A stretch of 64,000 nt of DNA from Bacillota bacterium (lineage in GTDB: Bacteria; Bacillota; Dethiobacteria; Dethiobacterales; Dethiobacteraceae): assembly GCA_018725565.1 (NCBI GenBank), contig QLUR01000001.1, forward strand, positions 62,001 through 126,000, given 5' to 3'. The translations under genes and the position numbers were made by a program. Below are positions 58,636 through 64,000 of the stretch, piece by piece; the stretch's first letter is position 1, and every line of letters begins with the position of its first letter. Below the pieces are notes generated by a model. The model saw only the letters and a program-made list of their open reading frames with translations, made no database searches and had not been told where the DNA came from.

Positions 58636-60897
58636 ATGAACCGCTGGCCGATCCTCGTGTTGTTCATCCTGTTGCTAATTTTGCCTGATATTGGAAGTTC
58701 TGCCTCGCCGAGAGACAAACGTCCTGCCCTGCTCGTCAGCCAGCAGGGCAGGGTTTTAATGGTTATCCATCATGAGAACGGAGCAGAGAACATAGCGCCC
58801 ATAGTTGCCCGGATGGAGCATGATATCCATGCGTTGGAGGTTATCTTCCGGCAGCTGCTCGATGAGGGCAAGCTGGACGACAGCTATCGGACATTGGTTA
58901 TTAACGCCGGCTTTTATGGCTCAACGGCGACCAGGTTTTCCCATGCCGCAACCAGGCTTTACCGCACCAACCACGCCGTTCTGTCCGGATGGCCACTTTC
59001 CCTTGATGAGGTTGCCAGGCTGAGGGGAGCGGGCCTCAGAAGGGGGGAAGTGCTGACCCTGGGCAGGGCCTATGTGATTGAAACCTCCACCGGCCTGTTG
59101 ACTCTAAACGACTTGCTGGCATTAATCCATCTGTTGCCTGCGCCTGAGCAGGCGCAGGCGGTAACGGAAATCCGGAGCGAAGCGGAGCTGGAGGCTGCAG
59201 CCAGTCTGATTCCGCCGGGGCTGGTCGAAAATACCTCCTTTGGTATCGGGCCGCCAGGGGTTTGGAGTTATGTCCATGTTGGGGGAGAATTTTTCAGGGC
59301 TATCTGGCAGGGCGGTAAAGTGACATACTACTTGCGGGCCGCAAAAGAAAAGGAAGAAGTTCCCCTGCCAGTGTTGCCGTACTATTTGCAGAGGCCGGTC
59401 TGGGGGAATCGGTTACCCCGGTTCATGGCTTTTGCCAACGAGGAAACGCTGACTATTATTGACCGGCATCACAATAACACTTTTGCGGTAAATTTAGCTG
59501 ATTTGCCAGGATTGGCAGATTTGACAATCACGGAGCTGGCGCTTGCCGCTGATTCGCAGCAAGGCAGGATAGCCTTTTCCTTCAGGGAAGACAACGCTTT
59601 AGGCCCGGCCAAGTCATTTTCCCTGGATTTGCAGAATGGGCTGGTCAGCCCTATAGACGGCGACTTCTTTGAACATTTGCGGTCCATCGGGCTGAGTGAA
59701 GCGACTTGGGCATGGCGCCAAAACAGAGACGCAGCTTGGGGCCAGCCGCTGGCGGAGTTCTTGGTACGAAGGGAAGTTCTAACTAAGCGGGAGTCTGAAG
59801 GGCTGATTTTTCTGCCTACCTTTATTTATTCATATGTCCCGGGCGATGAAACGGTTGCCATCCGCCTGCTTGCTTACAGTTCGCGCGAAGAACTGGTCAT
59901 TAAGGATCTGCTTGCCGGCAAGGCCACGAGTGTCGACCTGCGGGCGTTGCGTCCGCTTGACTATCAAGCGATAACAGAAATCAACCTGCACTTTAATACC
60001 TTTGGTGATGAAATCTGCTTTGTTTTAACTGGTCACGGGATAAAGCCGGCTGCTTACATCTGGCGTGCCGGTGCCGGATTGCTCGGTCCGGCAGAGACAG
60101 TGCCCACGGAGGTAAATCCTGCTGGATGGGGACCGATGCACCGCGGTACTCCTGACTTTACTTTCCGGGATATACGCCTTGAAACGGGGCGGGCTGCCGC
60201 GCTGGTGCCCTGGCGGTTCGGGCTTTCGGAATTAAGTAAAGCAGTATACGCTTTTGCCATCTGGAGTCTGCTGCTGGTAGTTTGCTTTGGCCTGCCGTAT
60301 GTACTCGCGCATCTGATTGCCATAAAATCGGCTCTGCTCCTCACTAAAACAGGAAAAACACCCGTCGGCGCGGCGGTGTTATCCGGAATCCTGTTTATTG
60401 CCATCTCGGCGCTGAGCATTTTTGTTGTCAGCAATATCTTCCCCGTCAACATTGCCGGCGGAGACCTCCCGCTGCCCTGGGGCGATCCTGCGTCGATGCG
60501 TGCCGCTTGGATCATGGCCTTTATACTTATCCTCTTTGTACCGGCAACGATAGTGCTGGCATTGTTGAATGGCAGGCAGGCAAAAGCATTGTTGTGCGAG
60601 ATACAGGGTATTGCGGACAACGTTCGCCGCAGTGAGCGAAAATGGGACTTTTGGGGCTTTAGCGCCAAAAGACATCCTCCGCGGGGAAAATGGCGATACC
60701 CGCTGCATTGTTATGCGACATTGACCGGATGCGTGCTGATGGTGACTTACCTTTTCGGATTTCAACTGGGGTTTTTCCTGGCAACGGAGATAGTCTGGCT
60801 GATATTTTCCCTGATTGTGCTGATTCCGTATACTGCTGCCCGTCCGGTTTCACTTCTTGTTGCAAAAAGCTTGGCGCCGAAAGACAATAAGCCCTGA
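58636..60897 (+). CDS. Large exported/membrane protein of unknown function
   Basis: A 754-residue protein. It has an N-terminal signal or anchor (WPILVLFILLLILPDIGSSA), a ~520-residue extracytoplasmic region, and a C-terminal membrane part with about five helices (roughly 543-570, 588-612, 635-658, 695-715, 718-742). The extracytoplasmic part contains short beta-strand repeats (ITELALAADSQQGRIAFSFR) suggesting a propeller-like fold, but I recognise no family. ATG 58636 follows CAGGAGGG. No operon partner is seen, and a tRNA cluster lies downstream. Confidence 0.65.
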   Translation: MNRWPILVLFILLLILPDIGSSASPRDKRPALLVSQQGRVLMVIHHENGAENIAPIVARMEHDIHALEVIFRQLLDEGKLDDSYRTLVINAGFYGSTATRFSHAATRLYRTNHAVLSGWPLSLDEVARLRGAGLRRGEVLTLGRAYVIETSTGLLTLNDLLALIHLLPAPEQAQAVTEIRSEAELEAAASLIPPGLVENTSFGIGPPGVWSYVHVGGEFFRAIWQGGKVTYYLRAAKEKEEVPLPVLPYYLQRPVWGNRLPRFMAFANEETLTIIDRHHNNTFAVNLADLPGLADLTITELALAADSQQGRIAFSFREDNALGPAKSFSLDLQNGLVSPIDGDFFEHLRSIGLSEATWAWRQNRDAAWGQPLAEFLVRREVLTKRESEGLIFLPTFIYSYVPGDETVAIRLLAYSSREELVIKDLLAGKATSVDLRALRPLDYQAITEINLHFNTFGDEICFVLTGHGIKPAAYIWRAGAGLLGPAETVPTEVNPAGWGPMHRGTPDFTFRDIRLETGRAAALVPWRFGLSELSKAVYAFAIWSLLLVVCFGLPYVLAHLIAIKSALLLTKTGKTPVGAAVLSGILFIAISALSIFVVSNIFPVNIAGGDLPLPWGDPASMRAAWIMAFILILFVPATIVLALLNGRQAKALLCEIQGIADNVRRSERKWDFWGFSAKRHPPRGKWRYPLHCYATLTGCVLMVTYLFGFQLGFFLATEIVWLIFSLIVLIPYTAARPVSLLVAKSLAPKDNKP

Positions 60898-61008
60898 AAA
60901 CCATGGCGGCTTCCAATATGCTTTCCAGGCGGATGGTGTGCCGGCCGGCGGCGCTTGGTTTTGTGTTGACCGTCCCTGCGCTATGTTTCACATGCGGTAT
61001 GTTTCCTC

Positions 61009-61037
61009 TTGCTTTTGCCTGGCAATTGTTTTATAAT
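61009..61037 (+). promoter_or_regulatory. Promoter of the tRNA-Arg/His/Leu cluster
   Basis: TTGCTT (61009-61014), 17-nt spacer, TATAAT (61032-61037), 11 nt before tRNA-Arg. Confidence 0.78.
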
Positions 61038-61048
61038 TCTTTATACAT

Positions 61049-61124
61049 GCGCCTGTAGCTCAGGGGACAGAGCAACGGACTTCTAATCCGTGGGTCGCAG
61101 GTTCAAATCCTGCCAGGCGTACCA
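61049..61124 (+). tRNA. tRNA-Arg (anticodon TCT)
   Basis: Acceptor GCGCCTG/CAGGCGT, anticodon stem ACGGA/TCCGT around CTTCTAA, T-arm GGTTCAAATCC, encoded CCA. First gene of a three-tRNA cluster. Confidence 0.95.
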
Positions 61125-61130
61125 AACCGG

Positions 61131-61180
61131 AGGTCAGAGGTCAGAGGTCGGAGGTCGGAGGACCGAAAGCCGGAGGCCTA
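61131..61180. repeat. AGGTCGG-type low-complexity repeat
   Basis: Tandem variants of GGAGGTC(A/G)GA between tRNA-Arg and tRNA-His. Related short stretches occur at about 3803-3875, 15481-15512, 34591-34615 and 46750-46795. Confidence 0.6.
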
Positions 61181-61195
61181 AAACTAGGACAGCGC

Positions 61196-61273
61196 GGTGG
61201 GTGTAGCTCAGGTGGTTAGAGCACCAGATTGTGGCTCTGGGGGCCGTGGGTTCAAGTCCCATCATCCACCCCA
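61196..61273 (+). tRNA. tRNA-His (anticodon GTG)
   Basis: Acceptor GTGGGTG/CATCCAC with the histidine-specific extra G(-1):C73 pair, anticodon stem CCAGA/TCTGG around TTGTGGC, T-arm GGTTCAAGTCC, encoded CCA. Confidence 0.95.
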
Positions 61274-61286
61274 ATAATTCTTTTAA

Positions 61287-61374
61287 GCGGGTGTGGCGGA
61301 ATTGGCAGACGCGCCAGACTTAGGATCTGGTGGGTGTTAGGCCCCTGGGGGTTCAAGTCCCTTCGCCCGCACCA
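61287..61374 (+). tRNA. tRNA-Leu (anticodon TAG)
   Basis: An 88-nt class II tRNA with a long variable arm; acceptor GCGGGTG/CGCCCGC, anticodon stem CCAGA/TCTGG around CTTAGGA, T-arm GGTTCAAGTCC, encoded CCA. Confidence 0.95.
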
Positions 61375-61449
61375 ACAAAATCAAGGCTTCCAGGGTTTTG
61401 TAAATGACTGGAAGCAGACAGGCAAAAAGCTTAGTGTATTCTATCCCTG

Positions 61450-61475
61450 GCCCTGCCTTTTTGCAGGGCTTCTTT
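61450..61475 (+). terminator. Terminator of the tRNA cluster
   Basis: GCCCTGC (61450-61456) pairs with GCAGGGC (61463-61469), followed by TTCTTT. The remaining 165 bp to tig show no gene; no convincing tig promoter could be chosen. Confidence 0.65.
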
Positions 61476-61641
61476 GCGGTGGGCAGCACTATTGACCTGC
61501 CGTACGTTTCTGAACCCTCTTGGCTGGAACACAGAACCGGCCAAAAGCTGCCTCTTTTTTTTTTGCTGCGTTGATGTTACAATACTTGACAGGTATTACA
61601 TGGGGCCGGGTTCGGCCGCAAATCTGGGAGGAGCATAGCTG

Positions 61642-62952
61642 ATGGTAAAATGGGAAAAAGTAGATGACACCAGAGTGGAGATAGAGGTGGAAATCGCTGC
61701 AGACAGTCTGGAGAGGGCGCTGAACCAGGCTTATAAAAAAGTGGTGCAGAAGGTTAACCTGCCCGGTTTCCGTAAAGGCAAGGTGCCGCGTCATATCTTG
61801 GAGCGCCGCCTTGGACCGGAAGTTTTGTTTGACGAGGTGACGGAGATGCTTGTGCCGGATGCTTATGACCAGGCGGTAGCGGAAGCGGGACTGAAAGCTT
61901 TGGGCAGACCGGAAATCGATTTGCTGCAGCTGGAGCAGGGCAAGCCTTTTATTTTTAAGGCGACGGTGGAAGTGATGCCGGAAGTTGTTTTAGGTGAGTA
62001 CCTGGGAATCGAAGCGACGCTTCAGACCAGCGAAATAGGAGAAGAGGAAGTGGACCGGCAACTGGAGCAGCAGCGGCACCGGCAGGTCAGGCTGCAGGTG
62101 GTGGAGGAGGGAACTCTGGAGAACGGGGACCTGGCGATTCTTGATTTTACAGGGATTATCGACGGCGTACCGTTTGAGGGAGGAGAAGCCGAGGGCTATT
62201 CGCTGGAAGTCGGTTCCGGTTCGTTTGTCGCCGGGTTTGAAGAGCAGCTTATCGGCCTGCGGTGCGGTGAAGAAAAGGATGTTGCCGTTACTTTCCCGGA
62301 GGATTATCGTGCCGGTCACCTGGCGGGACGGGAGGCGGTTTTCAAAGTGCTGGTAAGGGAAATCAAGCGTAAAGTATACCCGCCGCTTGATGACGCTTTT
62401 GCGGCGGAAGTTTCTGAATTTGCCACTCTGGATGAATTTAAAGCGGATGTGATGAATAAACTGAAGGCAGCTGCGAAGAAAAAAGCCCATGGGGAATTGA
62501 CGGAACAGGTAGTGGAGGCGGTGACGGCAAACGCTTCCGTGCCGGTGCCGGCGGTACTGGTTGAGAGGGAAATCGGGCGCCTGTTGGGGGAGATGGAGCA
62601 TTTCCTGCGCCTGCAGGGACTTTCTTTGGAGAAGTACCTGTCTTTTTCAGGCAAAAGCTTGCCTGAACTGCGGGAGGAAAAAAGGGAAGAGGCCGGGGGA
62701 AACGTGAAGACCGGTCTTGTGCTGGAGGCTGTTGCGCAAAAAGAAGGAATTGAGGTAAGCGATGAAGAAGTACAGGATAAGGTTCGGGAGTTGTCCGCCG
62801 TCTACCAGCTGGATTCAGCCAAATTCGAAGAGTATTTCTCGGATGTTTCCCGGAGGGAAGGGCTGCGCAGGGAGGTAAGGCTTGACAAAACACGGGACTT
62901 TTTAGCCGGTCGGGCCAACGTGCGGGAGACAACCGCCGCCGCCGGCCAGTAA
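61642..62952 (+). CDS. tig: Trigger factor
   Basis: A ribosome-bound chaperone with prolyl isomerase activity. The N-terminal ribosome-binding domain carries the signature NLPGFRKGKVPRHI; the FKBP-like domain (about 150-245) has AILDFTGIIDGVPFEGGEAE and FEEQLIGLRCGEE; the C-terminal arms follow. The 436-residue length is normal. GGGAGGAG precedes the ATG. It is followed by clpP and clpX, the usual order in Firmicutes. Confidence 0.96.
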   Translation: MVKWEKVDDTRVEIEVEIAADSLERALNQAYKKVVQKVNLPGFRKGKVPRHILERRLGPEVLFDEVTEMLVPDAYDQAVAEAGLKALGRPEIDLLQLEQGKPFIFKATVEVMPEVVLGEYLGIEATLQTSEIGEEEVDRQLEQQRHRQVRLQVVEEGTLENGDLAILDFTGIIDGVPFEGGEAEGYSLEVGSGSFVAGFEEQLIGLRCGEEKDVAVTFPEDYRAGHLAGREAVFKVLVREIKRKVYPPLDDAFAAEVSEFATLDEFKADVMNKLKAAAKKKAHGELTEQVVEAVTANASVPVPAVLVEREIGRLLGEMEHFLRLQGLSLEKYLSFSGKSLPELREEKREEAGGNVKTGLVLEAVAQKEGIEVSDEEVQDKVRELSAVYQLDSAKFEEYFSDVSRREGLRREVRLDKTRDFLAGRANVRETTAAAGQ

Positions 62953-62967
62953 GGAGGAAACTTTGCA

Positions 62968-63549
62968 GTGAACCTTGTACCGATGGTTGTAGAGCAGACA
63001 AATCGCGGAGAGCGGGCCTATGACATTTATTCGCGGTTATTGAAGGACCGGATTGTGTTTATTGGGACGCCGATTGACGATATGGTAGCCAACCTGGTGG
63101 TTGCCCAACTGCTGTTCCTGGAATCGGAAGACCCGGAAAAAGACATCAGCCTGTATATCAACACTCCCGGCGGGTCGGTGTATGCGGGGCTGGCTATTTA
63201 TGACACGATGCAGTATATCAGGCCGGAAGTATCTACCATCTGCGTCGGACTGGCGGCCAGCATGGGCGCGGTGCTGCTGGCGGCCGGAGCGGTGGGCAAA
63301 CGGTTTTCCCTGCCTAATTCCAGGGTGATGATGCACCAGCCGCTGGGCGGAGCGCGCGGACAGGCTGTGGATATTGAAATTCATGCCCGGGAGATTCTTG
63401 GTATTCGGGAGCGGCTGAACAATATTCTGGCCAAACATACCGGCCGGCCGGTGGAGCAAATCGCCCAGGATACTGACAGGGATTTCTTTATGTCGGCTGA
63501 GCATGCCAGGACCTATGGGCTGATTGACAGCGTACTGGAAAAACGCTAA
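62968..63549 (+). CDS. clpP: ATP-dependent Clp protease proteolytic subunit
   Basis: A 193-residue serine protease. The catalytic triad context is complete: [11 protein letters not shown] (Ser), MMHQPLGG (His) and the Asp in [12 protein letters not shown]. The GTG start at 62968 follows AAGGAGG and gives the usual N-terminus [19 protein letters not shown], whose first residues gate the ClpX-ClpP channel. It starts 15 nt after tig. Confidence 0.96.
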   Translation: MNLVPMVVEQTNRGERAYDIYSRLLKDRIVFIGTPIDDMVANLVVAQLLFLESEDPEKDISLYINTPGGSVYAGLAIYDTMQYIRPEVSTICVGLAASMGAVLLAAGAVGKRFSLPNSRVMMHQPLGGARGQAVDIEIHAREILGIRERLNNILAKHTGRPVEQIAQDTDRDFFMSAEHARTYGLIDSVLEKR

Positions 63550-63568
63550 GTGCCAATGAGGTGAAATA

Positions 63569-64000
63569 ATGTTTAAATTCAGCGACGAAAAGGGCCAATT
63601 GAAGTGTTCTTTTTGTGGCAAGACCCAGGAACAGGTGCGTAAGCTGGTGGCTGGTCCGGGCGTCTATATTTGTGATGAGTGTATTGAACTGTGTAACGAA
63701 ATTATTGAAGAAGAACTGTCTGAAGAGCTGGAACTGGACCTGGTGGAACTGCCGCGCCCTACTGAAATCATGGGAACTTTGAACCAGTACGTGATCGGCC
63801 AGGACGAAGCAAAGAAGTCTTTGGCAGTGGCTGTTTACAATCACTTCAAACGGATCAATTCCGAGTTGAAGCCGGATGACGTGGAGCTGCAGAAAAGCAA
63901 TATTTTACTGGTCGGGCCCACCGGAGTGGGCAAGACCCTGCTGGCCCAGACATTGGCTAGAATTCTTAATGTGCCGTTTGCGATTGCCGATGCTACGTCG
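63569..64000 (+). CDS. clpX: Clp protease ATP-binding subunit ClpX (5' part)
   Basis: The first 144 codons are in the window and the frame runs off the right edge. The N-terminal C4 zinc-binding domain ([30 protein letters not shown]) and the AAA+ Walker A ([18 protein letters not shown]) are present, preceded by [20 protein letters not shown]. ClpX unfolds substrates and feeds them to ClpP, encoded 19 nt upstream. TGAGGTG lies before the ATG at 63569. Confidence 0.96.
   Translation, partial: MFKFSDEKGQLKCSFCGKTQEQVRKLVAGPGVYICDECIELCNEIIEEELSEELELDLVELPRPTEIMGTLNQYVIGQDEAKKSLAVAVYNHFKRINSELKPDDVELQKSNILLVGPTGVGKTLLAQTLARILNVPFAIADATS

Overview
The window looks like a piece of a GC-rich, anaerobic, probably spore-forming clostridial (Firmicutes) chromosome. 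Peptococcaceae/Desulfotomaculales-like gene content is the best guess: a Wood-Ljungdahl (reductive acetyl-CoA) locus with acsV, metV and metF, strong AGGAGG ribosome binding sites with GTG/TTG starts, a GerMN lipoprotein, ComFB, and the murI/rph/rdgB and tig/clpP/clpX blocks. This placement is inference; no rRNA or species marker is present.

Region 1 (1-21050) is the most striking. It holds two tandem CODH/ACS gene sets. Set A is acsE (cut by the window edge)-acsD-cdhA-cdhB-cdhC-acsC, in which the catalytic subunits (CO dehydrogenase alpha, epsilon, and a short acetyl-CoA synthase without the N-terminal domain) are of the archaeal ACDS type. Set B is DUF166::cooS-acsB-acsC-acsV-acsD-acsE, with bacterial-type catalytic subunits, a fusion of a DUF166 domain to CooS, and an AcsC copy that has lost one cysteine ligand of its [4Fe-4S] cluster. 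The methyl branch follows: a TTG-initiated GltD-like/ferredoxin/MvhD fusion, metV and metF, closed by a strong terminator. Two ~150-bp MITE-like elements in opposite orientation lie between cdhB and cdhC and just after metF. An archaeal connection of this kind has been reported for Candidatus Desulforudis audaxviator, whose genome description speaks of carbon-fixation machinery shared with archaea.

Region 2 (21440-34730) is housekeeping and regulatory: a TPR/HTH protein, a ComK-like/ComFB fusion, a GAF-GGDEF diguanylate cyclase, a divergent M23 peptidase, a pyrBCKDFE operon (no carAB or pyrR here; pyrK carries an in-frame palindromic insertion), sppA, a Yip1-like protein and a BlaI/M56 regulatory pair with a promoter-operator. 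Region 3 (34730-43830) mixes decayed genes (Uma2, methyltransferase, nucleotidyltransferase, a helicase and a third, internally deleted cooS) with a probable iron-related DUF2318/FtsX/ABC/FtsX operon behind a palindromic operator, and a DUF433/PIN-like toxin-antitoxin pair. Region 4 (44023-49207) is conserved chromosome: radA, DUF2179, murI, gerMN lipoprotein, rph, rdgB.

Region 5 (49351-56193) is a ~6.8-kb integrative element inserted in tRNA-Pro(UGG), bounded by a perfect 47-bp direct repeat, with the original tRNA terminator displaced to the far side. It encodes an integrase, a HicBA-type pair, small phage-like proteins and a DUF927 helicase whose 3' end overlaps an array of ten TGTAGGCA iterons. 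Its 5' end is cut exactly at a two-repeat, one-spacer CRISPR. Region 6 (56294-64000) returns to chromosome: an enoyl-CoA hydratase, tRNA-Gly, a SagB-type nitroreductase lipoprotein, an unknown 754-residue membrane protein, tRNA-Arg/His/Leu, tig, clpP and the start of clpX.
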